Source: JAJDXW01 sp965243335
GTDB lineage: Bacteria; Pseudomonadota; Gammaproteobacteria; HK1
NCBI GenBank assembly: GCA_965243335.1
Contig: OZ251545.1
Span: forward strand, 3,472,001-3,536,000
Direction of reading: 5' to 3'
Length of the DNA: 64,000 nucleotides
The notes beneath the pieces were generated by a model. It made no database searches and was not told the DNA's origin. It saw only the letters and a list, made by a program, of their open reading frames with translations. Each line of letters starts with the position of its first letter. Positions within the stretch are counted from its first letter, which is position 1. Positions 1 through 8,700 of this stretch are shown here, piece by piece. Position numbers and translations under genes: made by a program.

Positions 1-204
1 CCGATATTTGCACCATGTTTCCCCGAAATCCATGGAGGCGGCAACGCTGAAGTCTTGCGGACGGACTGCCAGTTGGTCGCCGAACTCCCGGACGATACAG
101 GACATGAACGTCTGCACCGCTCTCTCCCATCCGGTGATGAGCGGGCTCAGGTGGAAGGTAGCCGATACGTCCTCCCGGTCGAGCCGCACCGGCAGATTCT
201 TCAT
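1..204 (-). CDS. Hypothetical protein, 3' end outside the window
   Basis: An open frame on the minus strand starts with ATG at 204 and runs without a stop through position 1, giving 68 residues (MKNLPVRLDREDVSATFHLS...). A GGAGG sequence lies about 9 bases upstream of the ATG. The next in-frame ATG upstream, at 213, sits directly against that site, so 204 is the better start. The composition is that of an ordinary soluble protein. I do not recognise the family, and the rest of the gene lies before the window. Confidence 0.55.
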   Translation of the reverse strand, partial: MKNLPVRLDREDVSATFHLSPLITGWERAVQTFMSCIVREFGDQLAVRPQDFSVAASMDFGETWCKYR

Positions 205-255
205 CGGCCTCATCCTCCGTCGTCTGCCCTCGAACCAACGCCTTCGCGGCCTCGT

Positions 256-285
256 CCTTCCGCCCGCACGGTCGCGGGCGGAAGG
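256..285. terminator. Strong hairpin between two minus-strand genes
   Basis: CCTTCCGCCCGC (256-267) pairs perfectly with GCGGGCGGAAGG (274-285) across a six-base loop. It lies downstream of bfd (stop at 554) and upstream of the partial gene starting at 204, so it could end the bfd transcript. There is no convincing T-run, so its role is inferred. Apart from this hairpin I see no gene in 214-553. Confidence 0.4.
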
Positions 286-553
286 TGTATCGTGGGGATG
301 ATACGACCTTCCGCTTCCTTTTCCAATCCGGGCGACGGGAGCGCGCGGGGCAATCGACCGGGCGCCGCCCGGGGCCACCGCAAGCGCTCGTTTTCACGGC
401 CTTGATCGGGGATGGTGGGGATCACCGCCGCGGCCGGCTTCGCCGGAACGAGCGTTGGGCGGCGCCGCGCGGGCGTGGCGGCGAGGAGGGGACGTCCGGC
501 GTAGAGGGAGGCGCCGCGGCCCGGCGGGTGTCAGCGGGAGATGGCGTTCGGCC

Positions 554-883
554 TCAGGCTCCCCGGAGCGCGAGGGTGTCCTCCTTCCGGTCGGCGGAGA
601 GCCGGTACGCCGGGTCTCCGCACCGGCCCGGCAGGAGGTCGAGCCCGGACGAGGCCCGCCCGCGCTCCGGCAGCCGGGCCAAGGCTTGCCGCGCCGCCGC
701 CGCCCGCTCGACGAGGTCGAGCGCGAAGCTCCGGCACGATCCACACCCGAAGCCCACCCCCAGCCGGTCGACGATCTGCTCCGCGAACGAGGCGCCGCGC
801 CCCGTCCCCGATGGGAGAGCGGGCTCGGCAGCCGCTTCCAAGAGCTGCTGATCGGTGACGCCGTTGCACAGGCAGACGTACAT
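554..883 (-). CDS. bfd: Bacterioferritin-associated ferredoxin with C-terminal extension
   Basis: The 109-residue protein begins MYVCLCNGVTDQQL. It has the C-x-C (C4, C6) and C-x2-C (C47, C50) cysteines of the Bfd-type [2Fe-2S] domain, with the usual GFGCGSCR sequence at the second pair. Bfd docks on bacterioferritin and passes electrons to its haem so stored Fe(III) can be released. Classical Bfd is about 64 residues. This one has an Arg/Ala-rich tail of about 45 residues containing one more cysteine (C88), and the insertion PALPSGTGRG near residue 21. It is divergent from bfr at 1104, sharing a 220-base control region, which is a common arrangement for the pair. Confidence 0.88.
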   Translation of the reverse strand: MYVCLCNGVTDQQLLEAAAEPALPSGTGRGASFAEQIVDRLGVGFGCGSCRSFALDLVERAAAARQALARLPERGRASSGLDLLPGRCGDPAYRLSADRKEDTLALRGA

Positions 884-920
884 GGTTTCGGCTATCCGGA
901 GGCTGGGCGGGCCGCGATTA

Positions 921-944
921 TAAATGAGAATGATTTGGATTCGC
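921..944. promoter_or_regulatory. Candidate Fur-type iron box in the bfd-bfr divergent region
   Basis: This AT-rich island in very GC-rich DNA reads as imperfect GATAAT-like hexamers in series (GAGAAT, GATTTG, GATTCG). It lies between the divergent bfd and bfr starts. A second AT-rich spot, TAATAT at 1009-1014, could be a -10 element for bfr. The match to the Fur consensus is weak, and alphaproteobacteria may use Irr instead, so the regulator is not established by the sequence. Confidence 0.3.
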
Positions 945-1103
945 AAAGCGGAACGCAAACCCGTGTCGAGTCGCCTTCCACGGCGTGGAATATTCAACCC
1001 GATCAATGTAATATCCGCCTCCCACGGAGCCGGTCCCGACATCGACCGGCCCGGCGCATGACCCTCGCGAACCCATCGAAATCCCTCGACCTGGAGCATC
1101 GCC

Positions 1104-1589
1104 ATGAAGCCGCGCGACCCGAAAGTGAACGAGTTTCTCAACCGGGTGCTGAGGAACGAGCTGACCGCCATCAACCAGTACTTCCTGCACGCGAAGATGT
1201 TCGAGGACTGGGGCCTGTCGGAGCTCGCGAAGCACGAGCGCTCGGAGTCGATCGACGAGATGCACCACGCCGACGCGCTCATCGGGCGGATCCTCTTCCT
1301 CGAAGGCCTCCCCAACCTGCAGGACCTCGGCAAGCTGCTCATCGGGCAGGACGTGAAGGAGATGCTGGAGTGCGACCTCGCCCTCGAGATGGAGGCGATG
1401 CCGGTGCTCCGCGACGCCATCGCCTCCTGCGAGGCGGCGGGCGACTACGTCAGCCGGGAGCTGTTCGAAGGGATCCTGAAGTCCGAGGAAGACCACGTGG
1501 ACTGGCTGGAGACGAACCTCGACCTCATCCAGAAGATGGGCATCCAGAACTACATCCAGTCCCAGACGGGCGAGCCTCCGGCGGGCTGA
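1104..1589 (+). CDS. bfr: Bacterioferritin
   Basis: The 161-residue length is typical of bacterioferritin, which stores iron as a ferric mineral inside a 24-subunit shell. Ferroxidase-centre residues can be placed, all one later than in E. coli Bfr: E19 (RNELTAINQY), E52 and H55 (SIDEMHHAD), E95, E128 and H131 (KSEEDHVDW). M53 is the haem-ligand methionine that separates Bfr from ferritin. The start ATG at 1104 begins MKPRDPKV, the usual N-terminus. The divergent bfd gene encodes its reductase partner, and the shared upstream region carries a possible iron-responsive box. Confidence 0.95.
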   Translation: MKPRDPKVNEFLNRVLRNELTAINQYFLHAKMFEDWGLSELAKHERSESIDEMHHADALIGRILFLEGLPNLQDLGKLLIGQDVKEMLECDLALEMEAMPVLRDAIASCEAAGDYVSRELFEGILKSEEDHVDWLETNLDLIQKMGIQNYIQSQTGEPPAG

Positions 1590-1624
1590 ACGCTCCCGGC
1601 TCCGGCGGCTGGCGACCGGCGACC

Positions 1625-1675
1625 GCTGCCGCGATCGCGGTCGCTTGGCGATTCCGCAGGGCGGAATCGCGGGGG
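1625..1675 (-). repeat. REP-like palindrome, family 3, copy 1
   Basis: The core GCGATTCCGC-agg-GCGGAATCGC (1649-1670) is an inverted repeat flanked by GGTCGCTTGG. On the opposite strand it matches two copies near 44.6 kb (CGATTCCGCGCCGCGGGATCGCCAAGCGACCGCG-type). It lies in the 395-base gap after bfr, where I see no gene. Confidence 0.6.
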
Positions 1676-1752
1676 GTTCGGCCAGCCTTCCAGCCGAGTC
1701 GGATGGGCGGTTCGGAGCTCGATGCCGCAGACGACCACCGCCCCTTCGGGTC

Positions 1753-1955
1753 CGGCGGCCAGGGCAATCGCATTTGGACATAAAATGCCGTTTCCGGGCC
1801 GCCAAGCCAGCCGGACCAGCCGTAGATGAACCCTTGGGACGCCCAATCATGCCTACCTCAGCGTTCCTCAACCGCGAAATCGGCCCGAAACGGGCTTGGT
1901 AACCGCCATTCGACGCTCGGAAATCTCAAATGCGATTGCCCTGTCCGGCGGCGGG
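1753..1955. repeat. Small inverted-repeat element (MITE-like)
   Basis: GGCCAGGGCAATCGCATTTG near 1758-1777 is repeated in inverted form near 1928-1950 (CAAATGCGATTGCCCTGTCC). Weaker complementary segments lie just inside (CCGTTTCCGGGCCG against CGGCCCGAAACGGG). The whole 200-base unit could therefore fold on itself. It encodes nothing recognisable. No clear target-site duplication was seen. Confidence 0.45.
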
Positions 1956-1984
1956 TTCGCATCCGCGACGGCGGGCCGGTCGGT

Positions 1985-2509
1985 ATGATCCCGCCCATGA
2001 CCCAGGACCTCGTTCCACCGTCCATCGCCGCGATCCTGCGGGATTCCGGCCTCGCCTGCGAGGTGTTGCCCTGTGACCCGGACCTTGCCGACACCGCGGT
2101 CTTCTGCGCGCGCTACGGCTACCCGCTGGAGGATTCCGTCAACACGATCCTCGTCAAGGCCAAGACCGGAGGGGAGCGCTTCGCCGCCTGCGCGCTCCTC
2201 GCCCATACCCGGCTCGACGTGAACCGCTGCGTGCGAAAGCGCCTCGCCTCGCGGCGGGTGTCCTTCGCTTCCGCCGAGGAGACCGAGCGGATCACGGGCA
2301 TGACCGTCGGCGGGGTCACCCCGCTCGGGCTGCCGCCGAACCTCCCGCTGTGGGTGGACACGAGGATCATGGAGCGGCGCCGCGTCATCCTCGGCGGCGG
2401 CGTCCGCCACTCGAAGATCCGGGTTCCCCCGGCCATCTTCGAGCGCATTCCCGGGGCCGAGCTCGTCACCGGGCTCGCGCTCGTTCCCGCCCCCGCCCCC
2501 GGCGAATGA
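1985..2509 (+). CDS. YbaK/ProX-type aminoacyl-tRNA deacylase domain protein
   Basis: The protein of about 174 residues has the YbaK/prolyl-tRNA-editing fold signature. This includes a segment with DSVNTILVKAK, a central basic stretch (LASRRVSFASAEE), the GGVTPLGLP loop and a C-terminal strand ending in GGGVRHSKIRVPP. Members hydrolyse mischarged aminoacyl-tRNAs in trans. The substrate cannot be read from the sequence. ATG at 1985 or 1997 (MTQDLVPP) are both possible, as neither has a strong ribosome site. The gene stands alone, followed by a 356-base gap filled with a repeat. Confidence 0.8.
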   Translation: MIPPMTQDLVPPSIAAILRDSGLACEVLPCDPDLADTAVFCARYGYPLEDSVNTILVKAKTGGERFAACALLAHTRLDVNRCVRKRLASRRVSFASAEETERITGMTVGGVTPLGLPPNLPLWVDTRIMERRRVILGGGVRHSKIRVPPAIFERIPGAELVTGLALVPAPAPGE

Positions 2510-2576
2510 GAATGACGCGGCCCCCTCACCGCGCCCGCGTCGCCAGCGCGGCGACGACGGATCTTCTCGCGGTATC

Positions 2577-2790
2577 GGTGCGGTTCGGGGCCGCCTTCAT
2601 CCCACCGCAGGGCTTGCGAACATGTCGCAGGGAGCGCTCTTGGGAACGGCGTCCTGGGAACGCGGGCGTCCCGCCCGCATAACGGTGAAGCGCCCGTGAA
2701 CGAAAATGCGGGCGGGACGCCCGCGTTCCCAGGACGCCGTTCCCAAGAGCGCCTGCGAGAGGTGTGCTTGGCGAAAAACTCCACCGCGCG
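2577..2790. repeat. Composite palindromic repeat, family 1, copy with 47-bp perfect stem
   Basis: Positions 2634-2680 and 2706-2752 are perfect reverse complements over 47 bases, separated by 25 bases. The inner part (CCTGGGAACGCGGGCGTCCC) is the family-1 core found near 19.3, 19.7, 33.6, 50.5 and 60.4 kb. Left flank TTCATCCCACCGC (2596-2608) and right flank GAGGTGTG...GGCGAAAAAC (about 2757-2779) also recur around the 50.5 kb copy, so the mobile unit is longer than the hairpin. It fills the gap before the M20 gene. Confidence 0.85.
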
Positions 2791-2866
2791 CCCATCCCAC
2801 CCGATTGACAAGGCCCCACCGGGCGGCGGCACAATGAGCCCGGGGACACCGATCGCAGGAGCCCGA

Positions 2867-4117
2867 ATGAGCCGCCCATCGACCCCAATCGGGATCGCCA
2901 TCGACCCGGACCGCCTGCTTGGCGACCTCCGGCGGCTCCGCGCCTTTGGCGCGTGCGGCATCGGGGTCGTCCGCCCGTCGCTGAGCCCCATCGACATCGA
3001 GTCCCGCCACTGGCTCCGGGCGCGCATGGAGGAAGCGGGCCTCGATGCCCGCATCGACGGGGTCGGGACGGTATTCGGCCGCTCGCGCAACCCCGGCCCG
3101 GCCCTGCTCATCGGCTCCCACACGGACACCCAGCCCCGGGGCGGCTGGCTGGATGGGGCGCTCGGGGTCGTCTACGGCCTCGAAGCAGCGCGCGCGCTCG
3201 CCGAATGCGGCGAGACGAAGCATCTCGCGGTCGACGTCGCGTCGTGGATCGACGAAGAAGGCGCGTTCTCCACCTGCCTCGGCAGCCTCGCGTTCTGCGG
3301 GGAGCTGGACCCGGAGGGCGCGATCCGCGACTCCACCAACCGCGACGGGAAGTCGCTCGGCGACGCCCTGCGCGATGCGGGGCTCGAGGGGGTTCCGGTC
3401 GAGCGGTGCGAGCGAGGCCGATACGTCGGCTACGCCGAAGCGCACATCGAGCAGGGGCCGTGGCTCGAACACCGGGGCAAACGGATCGGAGCGGTCACCG
3501 CCATCGTCGGGTCACGCAACTTCACGGTCGCCTTCGAGGGCCAGCAGAACCACGCCGGCACGACCCCGATGGCCCTCCGGCGCGACGCCGGGCACGCGCT
3601 GGTCGAGCTCGCCCACCGGGTCTATGAGACCTTCCCGGAGCACGCGGGCGAGCGGAGCGTGTGGACCATCGGTCGGATCGCCCTCGACCCCGGGGTCCAG
3701 AGCATCGTGCCGGGGCGGGCCGAGATGCATCTCCAGTTCCGCGATGAGGATGAGGGCGTGCTGGATCGCCTGGAGGCGCAGGCCCGCGCCCTGGTCGCCG
3801 AATCCAACGCGCGGGGCCGGGCCGAGGCCCGCATGAGCGAGGTCGGCAAACGGTCCGTCCCGGCCCTCATGGACGAGCGCCTTCGCGGGCACGTCGAACG
3901 GGCCGCCGAACACCACGCCCCGGGCGGATGGATCCCGATGCCGAGCGCGGCCATCCATGACGCCCAGGTCCTCGCCCGCCACATGCCGGCCGCGATGATG
4001 TTCGTGCCGAGCATCGGCGGGGTGAGCCACGCCTTCGAGGAAGACACGAGCGAGGAGGACATCGTCCTCGGCTGCCGGGTGTTCGCCACCGCCGCCGCGA
4101 ACATGCTGCTCGGCTGA
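2867..4117 (+). CDS. M20 family Zn-dependent amidohydrolase (allantoate / N-carbamoyl-amino-acid hydrolase type)
   Basis: The 416-residue length is normal for the hydantoinase/carbamoylase branch of M20. Metal ligands are visible: H85 and D87 in GSHTDTQPRGG, D96 in WLDGALGV, and E130/E131 in DEEGAFSTCLGS. AHIEQGPWLE and the dimerisation-domain NHAGTTPMALRRDA sequence follow. Such enzymes hydrolyse N-carbamoyl amino acids or allantoate. The substrate is not determinable here. ATG 2867 is chosen because CAGGAG lies six bases upstream; an in-frame ATG at 2834 lacks a site. No ureide or pyrimidine genes adjoin it. The 3' end is partly duplicated just downstream (see 4085-4203). Confidence 0.88.
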   Translation: MSRPSTPIGIAIDPDRLLGDLRRLRAFGACGIGVVRPSLSPIDIESRHWLRARMEEAGLDARIDGVGTVFGRSRNPGPALLIGSHTDTQPRGGWLDGALGVVYGLEAARALAECGETKHLAVDVASWIDEEGAFSTCLGSLAFCGELDPEGAIRDSTNRDGKSLGDALRDAGLEGVPVERCERGRYVGYAEAHIEQGPWLEHRGKRIGAVTAIVGSRNFTVAFEGQQNHAGTTPMALRRDAGHALVELAHRVYETFPEHAGERSVWTIGRIALDPGVQSIVPGRAEMHLQFRDEDEGVLDRLEAQARALVAESNARGRAEARMSEVGKRSVPALMDERLRGHVERAAEHHAPGGWIPMPSAAIHDAQVLARHMPAAMMFVPSIGGVSHAFEEDTSEEDIVLGCRVFATAAANMLLG

Positions 4118-4203
4118 CCCCTGCCCCGTCATTCCCGCGAAAGCGGGAATCCATTTCAATCACCGCCGCCGCCGCGAACACGTTCCTCGGCTGCCCCCCG
4201 CCC
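4085..4203 (+). repeat. Duplicated gene end flanking a GTCATTCCCGC palindrome
   Basis: The last bases of the M20 gene and its stop (4085-4126, CGCCGCGAAC...CTCGGCTG) recur imperfectly at about 4160-4203. Between them lies CGTCATTCCCGCGAAAGCGG (from 4127), a self-complementary repeat also found at 42.0 and 48.6 kb. The arrangement looks like a palindrome insertion that duplicated its target or a local slippage. Confidence 0.6.
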
Positions 4204-4241
4204 GCCGCTCCGGTCCGGGCCGCCCCGCCGCTATCGCCGCT

Positions 4242-5363
4242 CTACCTGGCCTCTATGCCCCGTTTGGCGGCGGCGACGATGGCCTCGTCACTGAACCTGA
4301 TCGCTTGCTCCCGGTGCGGCTCGATCCGTTGAATCGTGATTTTCGGCAACGGCAAGCCGGGCTCCGCGACCGCCGCCAGACTCTCATAACAGTCCCGGCT
4401 GTGTGTGGTGGCAAATACCTGAACCTCCAGGGCGGCGGCCCGCTCGCTGACCATCCGCCACATGTCCGCCATGACGGAATAATGGAGACCCGTGTCGATC
4501 TCGTCGACGAGCAGCACCCCTCCCTTTGCGTTCGCGAGGGCGAGCGCCAATCCGAGCATTCTCCACATGCCGTCTCCCATGCTTCCAATCGGAATGCGGT
4601 TCTCGATTGCGCGCCGCTTGATGAATACCCCCCCTGGCGCCTCTTGAAAATAAGGGCCTCGATCGATTACGACCGAGGCGATGCGTTCCACTGTCGGCTC
4701 TATCGTGCGAAGCGCCTGCGTGACGTGTTCTTCGTTCTCCGTGAGAACGACGTCGCCGAACAACCGGACGACGTCCAGCGCCGTCATGCCGCTGGTTCTG
4801 ATGAACTGAACACCCTGGTCGAGCGGGCCGTTTCGCGTGTGCAGGGATCGCCGGGGTCCACGCGGAGACAGGTTTCCGTCGGAAGTGATGCCGACTTTGA
4901 CAACCCTCGTGGTGGAGTCGTCTTCGTGGTTCGACCATTTGACGGCGAGGGTGAAATCTCCATCCTCACCATATGGATCCGGTTCTCCGGGCTCCGATTC
5001 GCGGGGATCTTCGACGTGCAACGCGACCTTGCCGTTCCAATCGGACAGGTCGACGGTACGGTCACGCCCCCCTTCGATCACGACTTCTCCCTGCAAGTCA
5101 TACCCCGAAAACAGACGTTTGACGGCGAGGAGCGGCTCGGACTCCCGATCCTTGGCATCGCCCCACTCTCCGCGCCGCTGGAGGATGGAAGACAAAACGT
5201 TCGGATGGCCTGTCGAACGAAGCAGCTCGATGCATTCCAGAATCGAGGTCTTTCCACAGTTGTTCGTTCCGACCAGCAGGTTGACGCGGCCGAGACCCCG
5301 CATCCTGAACGAGCCAAGCCCGCGATAGCCACGAATGTGGATTGATGAATACAAGAAAAGCAC
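4242..5363 (-). CDS. OLD-like AAA ATPase without TOPRIM domain
   Basis: The 373-residue ATPase opens with IHIRGYRGLGSF and Walker A GTNNCGKTS (32-40). A long variable middle follows, then the ABC-type signature GSMGDGMWRMLG, Walker B GVLLVDEIDTGLH and the H-loop ATTHSRDC. This is the SMC/OLD-like architecture of many defence ATPases (OLD, PARIS AriA, Septu-type). There is no C-terminal TOPRIM nuclease, so it would need a partner. No DUF4435-type partner adjoins it. It lies downstream of the DUF499 gene on the same strand. The first codon is GTG at 5363, but a TTG at 5354 is better spaced from GGGAGG. The ATP-grip region closely parallels that of the ParB-ATPase fusion at 9467-11779. Confidence 0.85.
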   Translation of the reverse strand: MLFLYSSIHIRGYRGLGSFRMRGLGRVNLLVGTNNCGKTSILECIELLRSTGHPNVLSSILQRRGEWGDAKDRESEPLLAVKRLFSGYDLQGEVVIEGGRDRTVDLSDWNGKVALHVEDPRESEPGEPDPYGEDGDFTLAVKWSNHEDDSTTRVVKVGITSDGNLSPRGPRRSLHTRNGPLDQGVQFIRTSGMTALDVVRLFGDVVLTENEEHVTQALRTIEPTVERIASVVIDRGPYFQEAPGGVFIKRRAIENRIPIGSMGDGMWRMLGLALALANAKGGVLLVDEIDTGLHYSVMADMWRMVSERAAALEVQVFATTHSRDCYESLAAVAEPGLPLPKITIQRIEPHREQAIRFSDEAIVAAAKRGIEAR

Positions 5364-5781
5364 CTCCCGCGAGCTGCGCCATGAGGTCGACCGGCCCGTC
5401 GCCTATGGTAACTCATTGCACAGCCGACTACCGCTTGAGGCGACGGCATTCGAACGCAGGACGGAAAACGGGCGGGAAGCGCGCCCGCGGGATGGAATCC
5501 GGGAACCTCGGAGGCGCCCCTCGACACACCCCGGATCGAACGGTTTCGCCGTGTCCCGGCGCCTTCCCAGGCCGCCAAGCGGCCCGGATCGATCAGCTTC
5601 CGGGCGGTGCGGGCGGCTCCCCCGGCCCCGCATTGCCGGAATCGAACGCCGGTCGTGAACCCGGAGACCGGCGCGCCCCGGGGGGTGGACGCGCCGGTCC
5701 CAGGGGTCCGGGGCCACGGAAACAAACGCCGGTTGGCGAGCGAATCATCGCTGTCTTCCCGGAGCGTTCACGGGCAAGAGG
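5364..5781. other. 418-base gap between DUF499 and OLD-like ATPase genes
   Basis: No convincing coding frame was seen on either strand. A 10-bp perfect stem (GACCGGCGCG at 5666-5675 with CGCGCCGGTC at 5690-5699) could serve as a terminator for the DUF499 operon, although no T-run follows. The OLD-like gene therefore probably has its own promoter here. Confidence 0.4.
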
Positions 5782-8700
5782 CTATTCCTCCTCGAAGCCG
5801 TGGACGCGGAAGCGGAGGGTGCGGCAGTTCTCCTCGACGATGCGTCTGGTCGCCTGGTTCACGCCGGCCGGGACCTTGGCCGAGATCTCCACCGACACCT
5901 CCACGTCCGCCCCCGGCAGGGTGGTCAGGTGCTGCAGGACCTCCTCCGCCACCGTGCCCATGTCGCGGCCGGCGCGGTCCGGGTCGAGGCGGACCGTGCC
6001 GAAGAAACGCCGCGGGGGCGGGGATGGCGCGGCGGGCGCAGGGCCGGTCCCGATCCCGGCCCCGGTTCCGGTTTCGGTCTCGCCCACCCGCGACAGCGGC
6101 CCTCCGGGCAGGCCGGCTCCCCCTTCGGCGCCGGCTCCCGATCGCCCGCCTCCCGGCGTCCCGGTCCCCGCTCCCGTCCCCGCCTCTGCCCGCCGCGCCC
6201 GTTCTTCGGCTTCGAGCTGCGCCCGCGCCGCCTCCGGCCGGACCAGCACGCTCGCCGCATCGACGGAGACCACGGCGGCGGCAGCGGAGGCGGCGGCGCC
6301 CGGCGCGCCGAAAGCCAGCCCCTCGTAGCGGCCTTTCGCCGACACGCTCGCCGCATACCCGAAGTAGTCGCCGCTCGCGAGGCCCGCCCGGATCGAGGCC
6401 GTGAACACCGACTCGTCGCGCAGCCTCGGCAGGTAGCAGTAGGCGCACATCGCGTCCCACACCTGCTTCACCGGAACGTGGGGCCGGCCCCGCCAGAACC
6501 AACGCTCCATCTCCATCGCGAGCAAGGCCGGCGACCATTCCGGGATCACGTGCTCGCTCAACCGCATCCGCTGCCACGCCCGGGCCGCGATGGGGTCCCC
6601 CCCGCCCGCCAGCGGGGCCGCGTCCCACACGAGGCCGCCGACCCCCTCCGGCTGGACGTGCTGGATCGGCACGAGCAGCCAGCGCCACGCCTCGTCCAGG
6701 CGCAGGCGCACCGTGCCGTCGCTCGCCTTCTCCCCCTCCGCCGCCTCGCGGCGCTGGTGCGCGTCGAGGTTCAGCGCATCACGGTCCCGCACCACCGACT
6801 TCCAGGCGAGGAAGCGCCGCGTCTCCTGGACCAGCCCTTCCACCGCCTCCCGGTCCGGGGCGAGGAACGCCAGCATGTTCTGGCGCTGGCGCGGGCTGCT
6901 CCCGCGGTCGGCAAGCAGGCTGCGGCCTGCGGCCAGCGCGGCGCTGCCGGGGTCCCCGTCCGCGTACGCCGCGCCGGGAGCGAGGAGCACGAGCCGCACC
7001 GCCGGATCGTCCGGCACGTCGGCCGACGCCGCCGGGCAGGGATGCACGCCCTGGAACCCGCCCCGGTCGCCGCGCCGGGTCGCCTCGCGCAACCGCCGCT
7101 CGACCTCCTGCTCGACCTCGTCCTCGGCGAGCTGCTGCGCCCGCTCCGACACGGTGCGGCGCAGGTTCGGGCGGGTGTCGTACCAGTAGCGCCGGTCCTG
7201 GCGGTAGAGGTAGGTCAGGCGGTCGGAGAGCTGCGACAGCGCGTCGTTGAAGACGGACACCTGCTCCCCCGGCTGCACCGCGCCCAGGCGGATGCGCACG
7301 TCCTCGACCCCACGCACCTGCTGCTCCACCACGTGCGGGGCGCTCCCGAGGAAGATCGTGCGGGCCACGCGCCGGGCCGCCACCGCCTGGCCGAAGCGCG
7401 GACTCTCCGCGTCGATGCGGAACGGCCCGGAGTTGCGCCCGTCCACGTCCCCTTCGAGCACCGGGGTCCAGCCCTCGGGCAGGTAGCGGGTGAGCTCGTC
7501 GCGCACCGCCGGGGCGTCGAGGCCGGCGGAGCACGGCAGGATCAGCAGGCTCGCGTCGTTGCGCGCCCAGAGGTCGTGGATCACCGCCGCCATCAGGCGC
7601 AGCACCCCGCGCGTGCGCTGGAACCGATCCAGGGTCGCCCAGTCGTTGTACAGCCGCTCGAACACCTCCGGGTGGATCGGATAGCACGCCTTCAGGCGCT
7701 CCGCGTAGCGCGCCTCGCGGCACTCGGGCGGGAAGTCGCCCCGGCCCTCCCGGTAGAGCGCGCCGAACGCGCGGCACGCATCGTCGCGGGCCGGCTCGTC
7801 GTCGATGGGGAGGAACAGCCGCCGGCGCACCACCTCGAACCCTTCCTCGGAGCCGACCGGCTTCCAGATCGCCTCCATCCTCCCGAACGTGTGCTCGATC
7901 CGCGCCAGGGTCTCCCGGCCCGCGTCCCCGCCGATCTCGACATCGGACTCCGGGATGGTCGCCACCAGCACGCTGTTGCGGCTCGCCCGCACCGCCTCGG
8001 TCAGCTCCTGGATGAAGGTCTGCACCGCGTCGAAGGTCCCGGACGGCAGCCCCCCGACCCCGTAGATCTTGCGCGCGTAGGCGACCAGCTCGTCGATGAG
8101 GAGGAGGCAGGGGCCGCAAGCGTCGAACAGCTCGCGCAGGGCGTCGGAGCCGGGCGGGACCCCGCGACGGTCAGCGGCGCGCACCCGATCGTAGAGGGCC
8201 GGGTCTCCGGCCTGCTCCGCGAGCTGGGCCGCGATCTCCCCCCACAGGGTGCGGATGGTGATGCCGGGGAGGTTCGGCGGGCGGCGCTCCCGGGTGGGGT
8301 TGACGGCGGTGCCCACCACCACCGCGACCCGCACGGACGGCAGCCGGCCGGGCGGCTCCCCGCCGAGCCCGACCCCCGCCTCCTCCAGCAGCCCCGGGGC
8401 GCCGCGCAGGCTCGTGAGCGGCGCGCGGGCGCGCAGCAGGTGGTAGAGCGCGAGCAGGGAGTGGGTCTTGCCGCCGCCGAACGAGGTCTTGAGCTGGATG
8501 ACCGGCTCGCCGCCGCGGCCGCCGATGCGGCGCAGCGCCTGCACCATCAGCCCGCGCATCCCCTCGGTGAGGTAGGTGCGGGCGAAGAACTCGATCGGGT
8601 CCTGGTACTCGGCGTCCGCCTGGCCGCGCGCCACCTGGGAGAGGTCGGCGGCGAACTCGGCCTGCCGGTAGCGGCCGGCCGCGACGTCGGGATGCGGCCT

